Assembly (NCBI RefSeq): GCF_021044825.1
Contig: NZ_JAJNOC010000002.1
Location: 496,001 to 560,000, forward strand
Reading direction: 5' to 3'
Length of the DNA: 64,000 nt
Origin: Massilia phyllostachyos
GTDB taxonomy: Bacteria; Pseudomonadota; Gammaproteobacteria; Burkholderiales; Burkholderiaceae_D
Below the pieces are notes generated by a model. That model did not search any database. It worked only from the letters and a program-made list of their open reading frames with translations, and was not told the DNA's origin. Position numbers and translations under genes: made by a program. Positions 26,063 through 35,092 of the stretch are shown piece by piece (the first letter of the stretch is position 1; every line of letters starts with the position of its first letter).

Positions 26063-27805
26063 ATGAACATGCCTGACCCTCAAGCTTTCGCTGCTTCCTG
26101 GATGTCCCAGTTCACCGATCCGACCCTCTGGCAGGGCTGGGCCGGCTTCATGCCGCAGATGCCCGCGGCCGCAGCGAGCAATCCTCTGGCCGGCATCATG
26201 AAGGATGTCGGCGTCGGCGTGGCCCCGGAAAAACTGGAAGCGCTGCGCGGCGATTACCTGAGCAAGGCCGGCCAACTGTGGCAGGATTTCATTAGCGGCA
26301 AGTCGCCGGAACTGCACGACAAGCGCTTCTCCAGCTCGGAATGGCGCGAGCACCCGATGTCGGCCTTCTCGGCCGCTTCCTACCTGCTGAATTCCGAATT
26401 CATGCTGGCCCTGGCCGACGCGGTCGAGGCCGGCCCGCGCGAAAAGCAAAAGATCCGCTTCGCGGTCCAGCAAATGGTCGATGCCATGTCGCCGGCCAAT
26501 TTCTTCGCCACCAATCCGGAAGCGCAGAAGAAGCTGATCGAGACCAAGGGCGAGAGCCTGACCAAGGGCTTGAGCAATATGCTGGCCGATATCCAGAAGG
26601 GCCGCATCTCGCAATCCGACGAGTCGGCCTTCGAAGTCGGCCGCAACGTCGGCACCACGCCGGGCAAGGTGGTGTTCGAAAACGAGCTGTTCCAGCTGAT
26701 CCAGTACATGCCGAGCACGCCGAACGTGAAAGCGGTGCCGCTCCTGATGATCCCGCCCTGCATCAACAAGTTCTACATCCTCGACCTGCAGCCGGAAAAT
26801 TCCCTGGTGCGCTACGTGGTGGAACAGGGCAATACCGTGTTCATGGTGTCCTGGCGCAACCCGGACCGCACCCTGGGCTCGACCCGCTGGGACGACTACG
26901 TCGAAACCGGGGCCATCAAGGCGATCGAGGTGGTGCGCGCCATCAGCGGCCAGGACAAGACCCATGTGTTCGGCTTCTGCGTCGGCGGCACCATCGCCGC
27001 GACCGCGCTGGCGGTGCTCGCCGCGCGCGGCCAGCAGCCGGCGGCCAGCCTGTCCTTGCTGACCACCTTGCTGGATTTCAGCGATACCGGCGTGCTGGAA
27101 GTGTTCGTGGACGAAGCGCAGGTGGCTCTGCGCGAGCAGACCCTGGGCGGCGGCGGCCTGATGCCGGGCCGCGACCTGGCCACCACCTTCTCGGCCCTGC
27201 GCCCCAACGACCTGGTGTGGAACTACGTCCAGCAGAACTACCTGAAGGGCAAGGAGCCGCCGGCCTTCGACCTGCTGTACTGGAATGCCGACAGCACCAA
27301 TCTGCCGGGTCCGATGTTCTGCTGGTACCTGCGCAACACCTACCTGGAGAACAAGCTGCGGGTGCCGGGCGCGCTGACGGTCTGCGGCGTGCCGGTCGAT
27401 CTGGGCAAGATCGACGCGCCGGTGTTCCTGTACGGCTCGAAGGAAGACCACATCGTGCCCTGGGAAGCGGCGTTCGCGTCGATGAACCTGCTGAATCCGA
27501 AGAACGCGAAGGCCAACCGCTACGTGCTGGGCGCCTCCGGCCACATCGCCGGCGTGATCAACCCGGCCTCGAAGAACAAGCGCAGCTACTGGGTCAACGA
27601 CAAGGGCGGCAAGAACCGTCCGAAGACGGCCGAGGCCTGGTTCGCGGGCGCGGCTGAAAACAAGGGCAGCTGGTGGCCGGAGTGGGCGACCTTCCTGGCC
27701 GAGAACGGCGGCGCCGACGTGCCGGCGCCGACGGCGTTCGGCAACGATCGCTACCAGCCGACCGAGGACGCGCCGGGCCGCTACGTCAAGGCAAGAGCAG
27801 ACTGA
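26063..27805 (+). CDS. phaC: class I poly(3-hydroxyalkanoate) synthase PhaC
   Basis: 580 residues, typical of class I synthases. The catalytic triad is Cys306 in the lipase-like box GFCVGG, Asp462 in KEDHIVPW, and His494 in ASGHIAG; the PhaC N-terminal domain (about 75-250) and the WNADSTNLPGP stretch are also clear. It polymerises (R)-3-hydroxyacyl-CoA into PHA granules in the cytoplasm. ATG 26063 is used; ATG 26069 is an equally close alternative. phaA and phaB are not downstream: the next gene is phaR, after a REP pair and about 300 bases of intergenic DNA. Confidence 0.97.
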   Translation: MNMPDPQAFAASWMSQFTDPTLWQGWAGFMPQMPAAAASNPLAGIMKDVGVGVAPEKLEALRGDYLSKAGQLWQDFISGKSPELHDKRFSSSEWREHPMSAFSAASYLLNSEFMLALADAVEAGPREKQKIRFAVQQMVDAMSPANFFATNPEAQKKLIETKGESLTKGLSNMLADIQKGRISQSDESAFEVGRNVGTTPGKVVFENELFQLIQYMPSTPNVKAVPLLMIPPCINKFYILDLQPENSLVRYVVEQGNTVFMVSWRNPDRTLGSTRWDDYVETGAIKAIEVVRAISGQDKTHVFGFCVGGTIAATALAVLAARGQQPAASLSLLTTLLDFSDTGVLEVFVDEAQVALREQTLGGGGLMPGRDLATTFSALRPNDLVWNYVQQNYLKGKEPPAFDLLYWNADSTNLPGPMFCWYLRNTYLENKLRVPGALTVCGVPVDLGKIDAPVFLYGSKEDHIVPWEAAFASMNLLNPKNAKANRYVLGASGHIAGVINPASKNKRSYWVNDKGGKNRPKTAEAWFAGAAENKGSWWPEWATFLAENGGADVPAPTAFGNDRYQPTEDAPGRYVKARAD

Positions 27806-27808
27806 CCC

Positions 27809-27891
27809 GTAGGGAGGACGGCTCCGCCGTCCGCGGGTTCAGATACAGCGAGCGAGAGTTGAACGCGTGGGCGGGGGACCGCCCACCCTAC
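27809..27891. repeat. REP-like inverted pair B
   Basis: Unit 1 at 27809-27841 is a diverged copy (GTAGGGAGGACGG, inner palindrome GGACGGCTCCGCCGTCC, end GGGTTCA). Unit 2 at 27859-27891 is the inverse (TTGAACGCG...CCACCCTAC). It starts 3 bases after the phaC stop. Confidence 0.85.
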
Positions 27892-28110
27892 AGGAGCAAC
27901 GGCATGTTTACGATAGCAAAAACATCACGGAAGTTTGTACTCTAATAATTGCTGCACCTGCGCGCCGCTCGTGGTATGGTTCGACTTGTCCGTCCCGCCC
28001 GGAAATATTCCTGCCCGGTGGAACGGCCGCCCAGGCCGGTTTTTCTGGTAACCAATCAAGAAAAATAGCGCGCGGCGACAGCGCCGCAGCGCACAACGAT
28101 GAGACATGAG
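27892..28110. other. phaC-phaR intergenic region
   Basis: About 220 bases without a gene after the REP pair. It holds an A/T-rich patch with a TAATAAT sequence at 27943-27949 that could be a -10 element (no convincing -35 partner), and a short CGGCC/GGCCG hairpin (28024-28038) followed by GTTTTT (28039-28044), which looks like a weak terminator or attenuator. phaR probably starts from its own promoter here. Confidence 0.4.
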
Positions 28111-28677
28111 ATGAGTAGTGCGAAAAAAAACGCCGAACGCCTGATCAAGAAGTATCCGAACCGCCGTCTGTATGACACCCAGACCAGTTCCTACATCACC
28201 CTGACCGACGTGAAGCAGCTGGTGCTCGACGCCGACGAATTCACCGTCGTCGACGCCAAGAGCAATGAAGACCTGACCCGCAGCATCTTGCTCCAGATTA
28301 TTCTGGAAGAAGAAGCCAACGGCGTCCCGATGTTCTCGAGCTCGGTACTGGCCCAGATCATCCGCTACTATGGCCACGCCATGCAGGGCATGATGGGTTC
28401 CTACCTGGAAAAGAATGTCCAGGCCTTTACCGACATCCAGAACAAGTTCACCAGCAACGCCGCCGGCGCGCTCGAAGGCAAACCCTTCAGCCCGGAAATG
28501 TGGACCCAGTTCATGAATGTGCAGGGCCCGATGATGCAGGGCATGATGAACAACTACATCGACCAGTCGAAGAACCTGTTCCTGCAGATGCAGGAGCAGA
28601 TGCAGAACCAGAGCAAGGCGATGTTCGGCGCTTTCCCGTTCCCGGGCATGACGCCGCCTCCAGGCGATAAGAAGTAA
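28111..28677 (+). CDS. phaR: polyhydroxyalkanoate synthesis repressor PhaR
   Basis: 188 residues. The N-terminal PHB_acc_N domain (about 10-70) has IKKYPNRRLYDTQTSSYITL, diagnostic of PhaR, followed by one PHB accumulation regulatory domain (about 75-115, FSSSVLAQIIRYYG). The Met/Gln-rich C-terminal tail (MMQGMMNNYIDQSKNLF) is usual for the family. It represses phasin and its own gene and binds PHA granules. ATG 28111 is used; ATG 28099 is an alternative and neither has a strong ribosome site. Confidence 0.95.
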   Translation: MSSAKKNAERLIKKYPNRRLYDTQTSSYITLTDVKQLVLDADEFTVVDAKSNEDLTRSILLQIILEEEANGVPMFSSSVLAQIIRYYGHAMQGMMGSYLEKNVQAFTDIQNKFTSNAAGALEGKPFSPEMWTQFMNVQGPMMQGMMNNYIDQSKNLFLQMQEQMQNQSKAMFGAFPFPGMTPPPGDKK

Positions 28678-28705
28678 TTAACAAAATCGTTGTTTGACGA
28701 CACCT

Positions 28706-28735
28706 GCCGGCCCGCTCCAGGGCCGGCAATCTTCC
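28706..28735 (+). terminator. terminator-like hairpin after phaR
   Basis: A perfect 8-bp stem (GCCGGCCC 28706-28713, GGGCCGGC 28720-28727) with a six-base loop follows the phaR stop by 28 bases. The tail AATCTTCCCC is only weakly T-rich, so efficiency is uncertain. Confidence 0.5.
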
Positions 28736-28803
28736 CCGCCGGTTCACCGGCATGCCCCATTCGGGTACAATCGCGGATTGCCCAGATTTTTTGTCGTCCG
28801 CCC

Positions 28804-30243
28804 ATGACCGAACTCCGTCGTATTCCTTCCTCCGCCGCTACCCCTGCTGCTGCCGCGCCCGCGCTCGTCATCCCGAGCCCGGCCGCCGGCGTCGTCGCGC
28901 CCAAGGTCGGCTTCGTGTCGCTCGGCTGCCCGAAGGCGCTGGTCGACTCCGAGCAGATCCTGACCCAGCTGCGCGCGGAAGGCTACCAGACCGCCAAGTC
29001 CTACGACGGCGCCGACCTGGTGATCGTCAACACCTGCGGCTTCATCGACGCCGCGGTGCAGGAGTCGCTCGACGCGATCGGCGAGGCGCTGGCCGAGAAC
29101 GGTAAAGTGATCGTCACCGGCTGCCTGGGCGCCAAGAAGGATGCGGATGGCCAGGACATCATCACCAAGGTGCACCCGAAGGTGCTGGCCGTGACCGGCC
29201 CGCACGCCGTGACCGAAGTCATGGCATCGGTCCACGAGCACCTGCCGAAACCGCACGATCCTTTCGTCGACCTGGTGCCGGACCATGGCGTCAAGCTGAC
29301 CCCGAAGCACTACGCCTACCTGAAGATTTCGGAAGGCTGCAACCACCGCTGCAGCTTCTGCATCATCCCGTCGATGCGCGGCGACCTGGTCTCGCGTCCG
29401 ATCCACGAAGTGCTGCAGGAAGCCGAGAACCTGTTCAAGGCCGGCGTCAAGGAACTCCTGATCATCTCGCAGGACACCAGCGCCTACGGCGTCGACGTCA
29501 AGTTCCGCCTCGGATTCTGGAACGGCCGTCCGGTCAAGACCCACATGACCCAGCTGACCGAGGAACTGGGCAAGATGGCGCGCCAGTACGACGCCTGGGT
29601 GCGCATGCACTACGTCTATCCGTACCCGCACGTCGACCAGGTGATCCCCCTGATGGGCGACGGCCACGTGCTGCCCTACCTCGACATCCCGATGCAGCAC
29701 GCGCACCCGGACGTCCTGAAGCGCATGAAGCGTCCGGCCAGCGGCGAGAAGAACCTGGACCGCATCCTGGCCTGGCGCAAGATGAACCCGGACCTGACCA
29801 TCCGCTCCACCTTCATCGCCGGCTTCCCGGGCGAGACCGAAGAGGAATTCGAGTACCTGCTGGACTTCCTGCGCGAGGCGCAGATCGACCGCCTGGGCTG
29901 CTTCGCCTACTCGCCGGTGGAAGGCGCGACCGCCAACCTGCTCGACAATCCGGTGCCGGAAGCCGTGCGTGAAGAACGCCGCGCGCGCGTGATGCTGCTG
30001 CAGGAAGAGATCTCGCTGAAACGCATGCAGGCCAAGGTCGGCAAGACCATGCGCGTGATCGTCGACGAAGTCGGCGCCCGCGAAGCGATCGGCCGCACCG
30101 CCGCCGACGCGCCCGAGATCGACGGCGTGGTCCACATCAAGCGCGCCCTGGTGCCGGGCAAGGCCAAGCCGGTCTTGGGCCAGTTCATCGACGTGGTCGT
30201 CACCCGCGCCGACGCCCACGACCTGTGGGCCACCGTCGCTTAA
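28804..30243 (+). CDS. rimO: ribosomal protein uS12 methylthiotransferase RimO
   Basis: 479 residues, cytoplasmic radical-SAM enzyme. Order: an Ala-rich N-terminal tail, the UPF0004 cluster domain with [10 protein letters not shown] and the cysteines Cys54-region, NTCGF and GCLG that bind the auxiliary 4Fe-4S cluster, then the radical-SAM motif CxxxCxxC at Cys179, Cys183, Cys186 in [11 protein letters not shown], and a C-terminal TRAM domain. It adds a methylthio group to Asp88 of ribosomal protein S12. The N-terminal Ala/Pro tail of about 30 residues is longer than in E. coli. Confidence 0.95.
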   Translation: MTELRRIPSSAATPAAAAPALVIPSPAAGVVAPKVGFVSLGCPKALVDSEQILTQLRAEGYQTAKSYDGADLVIVNTCGFIDAAVQESLDAIGEALAENGKVIVTGCLGAKKDADGQDIITKVHPKVLAVTGPHAVTEVMASVHEHLPKPHDPFVDLVPDHGVKLTPKHYAYLKISEGCNHRCSFCIIPSMRGDLVSRPIHEVLQEAENLFKAGVKELLIISQDTSAYGVDVKFRLGFWNGRPVKTHMTQLTEELGKMARQYDAWVRMHYVYPYPHVDQVIPLMGDGHVLPYLDIPMQHAHPDVLKRMKRPASGEKNLDRILAWRKMNPDLTIRSTFIAGFPGETEEEFEYLLDFLREAQIDRLGCFAYSPVEGATANLLDNPVPEAVREERRARVMLLQEEISLKRMQAKVGKTMRVIVDEVGAREAIGRTAADAPEIDGVVHIKRALVPGKAKPVLGQFIDVVVTRADAHDLWATVA

Positions 30244-30262
30244 AGCTCAGCAAAAGGCCAGC

Positions 30263-31423
30263 ATGAAGAAGACCGTCCAGACCTCCCTGATCCACAGCGA
30301 CTACGAGGCCCCGGGCGGCTTCGACGCCTTCCCGCCGGGCACCCACCGCGCCTCGACGGTGCTGTTTGAGAACGTGGCCGCGATGCGCTCGATGCAGTGG
30401 AAGGACAAGAGCGCCTACACCTACGGCCTGCACGGCACCCCGACCACCTTCACCCTGGAAGCGCGCCTGGCCGCGATCGAGGGCGGCGCGCACTGCCTGC
30501 TGGCGCCCTCGGGCCTGTCGGCGATCGCGATGATCAACTTCGCCTTCCTCAAAAGCGGCGACGACGTGCTGCTGCCGGAGAACGTCTACAACCCGAACCG
30601 CGAACTGGGGCGCTGGCTGGCGCAGGACTTCGGCGTCAGCGCGCGTTTCTACGATCCGATGATCGGTAGCGGTATCGCGGAACTGATCCAGCCGAACACG
30701 AAGCTGGTCTGGACCGAGGCGCCGGGCTCGGTGTCGATGGAAGTGCCGGACCTGCCCGCGATCTGCCGCGCGGCGAAGGAGAAGGGCGTGCCGGTGGCGC
30801 TGGACAACACCTGGTCGGCCGGCCTGGCCCTGCGCGGCTTCGACGTCGGCGCCGACATCGTCATGCATGCGCTGACCAAGTACCAGTCGGGCGGCGCCGA
30901 CCTCCTGATGGGCGCCGTGATCACGCGCGACAAGGCGCTCAACGAACAGCTGGCGCAGGCGCACATGCGCCTCGGCCTGGGTGTCGGCGCCGACGATGCC
31001 TACCTGGTGATGCGCGGCCTGCCGACCATGAAACTGCGCTTCGAGGCGCACGATGCGAGCGCGCGCCAGGTGGCGGCGTGGCTGAAGGCGCGGCCGGAAA
31101 TCGCCAAGGTGCTGCACCCGGCCTTCGAGGACTGCCCGGGGCACACGAACTGGAAGCGCGATTTTCATGGAGCCGGCGGGCTGTTCTCGGTGCTGTTCGA
31201 TGCGCGCTACAGCGAGGAACAGGTCGACCGTTTTGTCGATGCCTTGACCCTGTTCGGGATCGGCTACAGCTGGGGTGGGCCGAACAGCCTGGTGATGCCA
31301 TACCGGATCCGGGCGATCCGCACGGCCTGGCGGGAAGAGGGTGTGCTGGTGCGTTTCAACGTCGGCCTGGAAGACACCGCCGACCTGATCGCCGACATCG
31401 AACAGGCGCTAACGCAGTTGTAG
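30263..31423 (+). CDS. metC: cystathionine beta-lyase MetC
   Basis: 386 residues, Cys/Met-metabolism PLP enzyme. The Schiff-base lysine is Lys206 in HALTKYQSGG; SGLSAIAM (PLP phosphate region, near 90) and LDNTWSAGL (near 180) precede it, and YSWGGPNSL near 330 is the MetC-type C-terminal motif. It cleaves cystathionine to homocysteine, pyruvate and ammonia in methionine synthesis. It starts 19 bases after rimO and is probably co-transcribed. Its TAG stop is formed by the GTAG of the following REP element. Confidence 0.92.
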   Translation: MKKTVQTSLIHSDYEAPGGFDAFPPGTHRASTVLFENVAAMRSMQWKDKSAYTYGLHGTPTTFTLEARLAAIEGGAHCLLAPSGLSAIAMINFAFLKSGDDVLLPENVYNPNRELGRWLAQDFGVSARFYDPMIGSGIAELIQPNTKLVWTEAPGSVSMEVPDLPAICRAAKEKGVPVALDNTWSAGLALRGFDVGADIVMHALTKYQSGGADLLMGAVITRDKALNEQLAQAHMRLGLGVGADDAYLVMRGLPTMKLRFEAHDASARQVAAWLKARPEIAKVLHPAFEDCPGHTNWKRDFHGAGGLFSVLFDARYSEEQVDRFVDALTLFGIGYSWGGPNSLVMPYRIRAIRTAWREEGVLVRFNVGLEDTADLIADIEQALTQL

Positions 31424-31519
31424 GGTGGTCGGGTCTCCCGACCGCGCGTTCAACTTCGGCGTGCCTGGCGGCTGCGCCTCCCATAGTTGAACGCGTGGGC
31501 GGAGGACCGCCCACCCTAC
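31420..31519. repeat. REP-like inverted pair C
   Basis: Unit 1 (31420-31454) starts GTAGGGTGGTCGGG and closes with CGCGCGTTCAAC; unit 2 (31487-31519) is the inverse ending CCACCCTAC. The first GTAG provides the TAG stop of metC. The 5 bases before the stop of the convergent membrane-protein gene begin right after the repeat. Confidence 0.85.
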
Positions 31520-31523
31520 GAAA

Positions 31524-31883
31524 TCAAGGCATCGCGCGGTTGGCGTTCAGATCGAGGAAACCGCGAATGATGCGGTAAGCAGCCCACAGCCAGGCCACGC
31601 CCCACACGATCCAGGCAAAGAAGATACCGATGATCGTCGCGAACAGCACCGCGCCGACGACAACCCACACCAGGTACCACCAGAACGAGCGGATCATCCA
31701 GCTGTGGTGGGAATAGACGATGGTGCCCTGGGTATCGGGACGCTTCACGTAGTTCACGATCAGCACCAGGAGCGACAGCAAACCGGCGGAAAACAGGAAG
31801 GTCAGGGCATGCGCGACGTACAGGATGCGCGCGAACTGCTTCGCATCTTCGGTTCCGCGATCCATTACCAGGTCTTGCGACAT
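31524..31883 (-). CDS. DUF4870-like small membrane protein
   Basis: 119 residues with three predicted membrane segments: residues about 24-43 (AHALTFLFSAGLLSLLVLIV), 70-95 (FWWYLVWVVVGAVLFATIIGIFF) and 95-108. The short loop after the first, NYVKRPDTQGTIVYSHHSWMIRSFWW, is typical of the DUF4870/YccF-like family of unknown function. The GGAGAA upstream of ATG 31883 supports the start. Convergent with metC across a REP pair. Confidence 0.82.
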   Translation of the reverse strand: MSQDLVMDRGTEDAKQFARILYVAHALTFLFSAGLLSLLVLIVNYVKRPDTQGTIVYSHHSWMIRSFWWYLVWVVVGAVLFATIIGIFFAWIVWGVAWLWAAYRIIRGFLDLNANRAMP

Positions 31884-32003
31884 CAGTATTCTCCTTCAGA
31901 GGAAAGCCGGAAACGCCCGGCTGGCGATCCCATTGTAACAGCGGGTGCTGCCACTTTGCCAACATGCGGCTCCTTGCCGGTTTTTCAAGACCTGGGCGCC
32001 TTG

Positions 32004-32441
32004 TCACCTGAGCTGGGATTCGACCCAGGCGTTCAGGCGCGCCGCATCCATCGCGCCGGCCTGGCGCGCCACCTCGCGTCCGCCGCGGAACAGGGCCAGG
32101 GTCGGAATGCTGCGGATGCCGTACTGCGCCGACAGGTCCTGGCTGCGCTCGGTGTCCACTTTCAGCAGGCGCACCCGCGGTTCCAGCCGCTGCGCGGCTT
32201 GGGCGAAATGCGGCGCCATCATCTTGCAGGGCCCGCACCACTCGGCCCAGAAATCGACCAGCACCGGAATGTCGTTGCGCGCGACGTGCTTGTTGAAGCG
32301 CGCGCTGTCGACGTCCAGCGGGCGGCCGCTGAACAACTGTTGGGCACATTTGCCGCATACCGGCGCATCGAGCAGGCGCTCGGCCGCCAGGCGATTCACC
32401 GCATCGCATTGCGGGCAGACGACGTGGAGGGCTTCGCTCAT
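32004..32441 (-). CDS. trxC: thioredoxin TrxC (zinc-ribbon thioredoxin 2)
   Basis: 145 residues. An N-terminal zinc ribbon has CxxC at 9/12 and CxxC at 29/32, and the thioredoxin fold carries the active site WCGPC with Cys69/Cys72 and the cis-Pro segment SIPTLALFRGG. This is the TrxC arrangement (E. coli TrxC 139 residues). It reduces disulfides and responds to oxidative stress. ATG 32441 has GGAG at a good distance; the open frame extends upstream but without a ribosome site. Confidence 0.93.
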   Translation of the reverse strand: MSEALHVVCPQCDAVNRLAAERLLDAPVCGKCAQQLFSGRPLDVDSARFNKHVARNDIPVLVDFWAEWCGPCKMMAPHFAQAAQRLEPRVRLLKVDTERSQDLSAQYGIRSIPTLALFRGGREVARQAGAMDAARLNAWVESQLR

Positions 32442-32574
32442 CGGGGTCTCCTTGATTCTTGATCCATGGCTGTATTGTAGGACGATCATCGAAACCACGC
32501 CCAGCCATGCGCCGCGGCGCGCCGCCATTCCGTAGAATCGCCTCATTGCCATTTCTATAATATCGATGAGCGCG

Positions 32575-33363
32575 ATGAGCGAACAAGCAGTCATGTCGGG
32601 CGACCTGCTGGTCGGCTGCGCCGGCTGGAGCCTGCCGAAACAAGATGCCGCCGCCTTCCCCGCGGAGGGCAGCCACCTCGAGCGCTACGCCGCCACCTTC
32701 CCGGCGGTCGAGATCAATTCGTCCTTCTACCGGCCGCACAAACCCGCCACCTACGCGAAGTGGGCGGGCTGCACGCCCGAACATTTCCGCTTCTCGGTGA
32801 AGGTGCCGCGCGCCATCACGCACGATGCGCGCATGGAAAACGTCGAGCAGCAACTGGTGCAGTTGGCACACGAAGCCGGCGAGCTGGGCGAGAAGCTCGG
32901 CTGCCTGCTGGTGCAACTCCCGCCGAAGTTCGGCTTCGTCGACGCGACGGCGCGGCTGTTCTTCCGCCAGCTGCACGACATCTTCGGCTGCACCGTTGCC
33001 TTCGAAGCCCGTCACCCGAGCTGGTTTTCGGACGCCGCGACCGAGCTGCTGGTGGACAGCCGCGTGGTGCGCGTGATCGCCGACCCGGCGGCCGGCCAGC
33101 CCGGCCCGCATGTGCCGACCAGCGCCGACACGCTCTACGTACGCCTGCACGGCACGCCGCGCATCTATTATTCGCGCTACATGCCGGAGTATGTGGAATC
33201 GGTGCGCCGGGAGCTGATGCGCCAGACGGCGGCCGGGAAAACCTGCTGGTGCATCTTCGACAATACGGCCGCCTTCGAGGCCGTGCCAAATGCGCTGGAA
33301 TTGATGCACGGACAGTATGCGCAGCCGCTCGACGACGCTGCCATACTAGCCAGGCCATGGTGA
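32575..33363 (+). CDS. DUF72 family protein
   Basis: About 262 residues in the TIM-barrel-like DUF72 (YecE) family. Landmarks are VGCAGWS near residue 15, EINSSFYR near 47, FRFSVKVPRAITH near 70, LGCLLVQLPPKF near 102, AFEARHPSW near 137 and YVRLHGTP with the YY-x-R-Y segment. The catalytic role of this family is unknown. ATG 32575 is taken; ATG 32566 is an in-frame alternative. It overlaps the next gene by 7 bases. Confidence 0.9.
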   Translation: MSEQAVMSGDLLVGCAGWSLPKQDAAAFPAEGSHLERYAATFPAVEINSSFYRPHKPATYAKWAGCTPEHFRFSVKVPRAITHDARMENVEQQLVQLAHEAGELGEKLGCLLVQLPPKFGFVDATARLFFRQLHDIFGCTVAFEARHPSWFSDAATELLVDSRVVRVIADPAAGQPGPHVPTSADTLYVRLHGTPRIYYSRYMPEYVESVRRELMRQTAAGKTCWCIFDNTAAFEAVPNALELMHGQYAQPLDDAAILARPW

Positions 33364-34148
33364 CCGCGACATTTCGCTTCTACGACGGACTGAACGACTT
33401 CCTGCCGCGCGACCGGCGTGGGCGCGACGTCGTCACGCCGTGCGCGCGCGAAGCCACGGTCAAGCACATGGTCGAGGCGCTCGGCGTGCCGCATACGGAG
33501 GTCGAGCTGCTGCTGGTGAACGGCGAATCCAGCAGCTTCGAGCGGCTGCTGGTGGAGGGCGACCGGGTCGCCGTTTATCCCAGCTTCGCCGACTTCGGCG
33601 TGGGCGGAATCCAGCGCCTGCGCACGCGTCCCGCGGGCCGTCCGCGCTTCGTGGCCGACGCTCACCTGGGTGGCCTGGCGCGGCTGCTGCGCATGGGCGG
33701 CTTCGACACCCTGTACGACAACGCCTACCACGACGACGAGATCGAACGCATTGCGCGCGAGGAGGGGAGAATCCTGCTTACCCGCGACCGCGAGCTGCTC
33801 AAGCGCCGTACCGTCGAATTCGGCTGCTACCTCCATGCGATCGAACCGGAAGAGCAGCTGCGCCAGCTGCTGGCGCGCCTGCAGCTGGCCGGCGCCCTGC
33901 AGCCCTTCACGCTCTGCCTGCATTGCAACCTGCCGCTGCGTCCGGTCGCCAAGGATGACGTGCTGGAGCGATTGCCGCCGCGTGTCAGCGCCACCCATGA
34001 CGAATTCACGACCTGCGACGCCTGCCGGCGCGTCTACTGGAAGGGTTCGCACCACGCGCGCATGCACGCCATGCTCGAGGGCGTGGCCGCCAGGGCCGCT
34101 GATGTAGAATTGCCGCGCCCCCCCCAACCCCGATGCGTGAGAACGTGA
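33357..34148 (+). CDS. Mut7-C RNase-domain protein with ubiquitin-like N-terminus
   Basis: 263 residues in two parts. Residues 1-80 form a ThiS/MoaD-like ubiquitin fold (TATFRFYDGLNDFLP ... VALAL-type loop). Residues about 88-230 are the Mut7-C domain: VADAHLGGLARLLRMGGFDTLYD with acidic residues, RILLTRDRELL, and a zinc-ribbon CLHCNLPL and CDACRRVYWKGSHHARM near the end. The domain is a PIN-like RNase; bacterial members are poorly characterised. It overlaps the DUF72 gene, suggesting co-translation, and overlaps the next gene by 16 bases. Confidence 0.9.
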   Translation: MVTATFRFYDGLNDFLPRDRRGRDVVTPCAREATVKHMVEALGVPHTEVELLLVNGESSSFERLLVEGDRVAVYPSFADFGVGGIQRLRTRPAGRPRFVADAHLGGLARLLRMGGFDTLYDNAYHDDEIERIAREEGRILLTRDRELLKRRTVEFGCYLHAIEPEEQLRQLLARLQLAGALQPFTLCLHCNLPLRPVAKDDVLERLPPRVSATHDEFTTCDACRRVYWKGSHHARMHAMLEGVAARAADVELPRPPQPRCVRT

Positions 34149-34567
34149 GCGACCCCGCTTCGCCATTCCCATTCCCGATCCGCACCGAGTGCCCGCCCGG
34201 CGCCTGCGTGTGCGAGCGCGACCGTGTCATGGCCGACCCGCAGGCCGACCACCGGCCGCTGGCCCTGACACGCCAGCAGGAACAGAAGCTGGTCGAACGC
34301 ATCGAACGCATCGAGAGCTATGCGGACCTGCAGCACGTGCAGGCGCTGATCCAGAAGAACCTGGGCGCGCGATTGCGCGTCGAACCGGGGCCGAACGAGG
34401 TGCGCACGGTGCGCGGCATCATCGTGGTGCTCGAAGAGAAGCCTGGCCTGTGCAAGAAGGCGCGGCAGGCGGTGCCGAGCGCCGTACGTCGGCGCTTGCA
34501 TGAGCGGCCCGATATCGCCTGGGCGCTGCTCGATGCACATGATCTGTTCGGTGGTCAAGCTGGCTGA
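34133..34567 (+). CDS. conserved hypothetical protein with N-terminal Cys cluster
   Basis: 144 residues from ATG 34133. Residues 17-28 are the striking RTECPPGACVCERDRV: three cysteines in a CxxxxCxC pattern. A helical, charged stretch (RQQEQKLVERIERIESYADLQHVQALIQKNLG) and IIVVLEEKPGLCKKARQAVPSAVR follow. The Cys cluster could bind a metal or a small cofactor; I do not recognise a family function. It overlaps the 3' end of the Mut7-C gene. Confidence 0.7.
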   Translation: MRENVSDPASPFPFPIRTECPPGACVCERDRVMADPQADHRPLALTRQQEQKLVERIERIESYADLQHVQALIQKNLGARLRVEPGPNEVRTVRGIIVVLEEKPGLCKKARQAVPSAVRRRLHERPDIAWALLDAHDLFGGQAG

Positions 34568-34654
34568 ATGGCCGGTGCACGCGATTCGCGTTGCTCTTAT
34601 ACAATAGTGTCTAGGCAGCATCGCCGCACATTATTCGTCAAGAGGAGCACTACC

Positions 34655-35041
34655 ATGTCGGGCTACAGCATCAATATCGAAGAGAAGACCCTCGCTGGAA
34701 ACAACTTCCGCGAAGTCCTGTACACCACCCAGCGCAGCCAGCTGGTCATCATGACCCTGCAGCCGGGCGAGGAAATCGGCGTCGAGCGCCACGAAGGCCA
34801 TGACCAGTTTATCCGCGTCGAAGCGGGCCAGGGTGTGGCGCTGCTGGATGGCGAAGAGCACAAACTGGAAGACGGCGTCGCCGTCGTGATTCCGGCCGGG
34901 ACCGAGCACAACGTCATCAATACCTCGACGTCCGAGCCGATGCGCCTGTACACCTTGTACACCCCGCCGGAGCATCCTGATGGCATCATCCATGTGACCA
35001 AGGCGGAAGCGGACGAGTACGAGCGTCAGCACGGGCATTGA
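34655..35041 (+). CDS. single-domain cupin protein
   Basis: 128 residues, cupin_2 fold. The motif IGVERHEGHDQFIRVEAGQG supplies the metal-binding His residues (ExxHxxxxQF), and AVVIPAGTEHNVINTS the second His; both are spaced as in manganese/iron cupins. AGAGGAG precedes ATG 34655. Function is not determined: similar single-domain cupins act in sugar or mercapto-compound metabolism. A terminator-like hairpin follows. Confidence 0.88.
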   Translation: MSGYSINIEEKTLAGNNFREVLYTTQRSQLVIMTLQPGEEIGVERHEGHDQFIRVEAGQGVALLDGEEHKLEDGVAVVIPAGTEHNVINTSTSEPMRLYTLYTPPEHPDGIIHVTKAEADEYERQHGH

Positions 35042-35075
35042 TTAAAGAAAAGGCCGGCGAACGCCGGCCTCGTTA
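35042..35075 (-). terminator. bidirectional terminator between cupin and lipoprotein genes
   Basis: A 9-bp stem (AGGCCGGCG 35051-35059, CGCCGGCCT 35062-35070) with a two-base apex; the minus strand continues into TTTTCTTT, so it fits best as the terminator of the minus-strand lipoprotein gene. On the plus strand the tail CGTTACG is poorer. Confidence 0.65.
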
Positions 35076-35092
35076 CGTCCACACCCCCCGAA

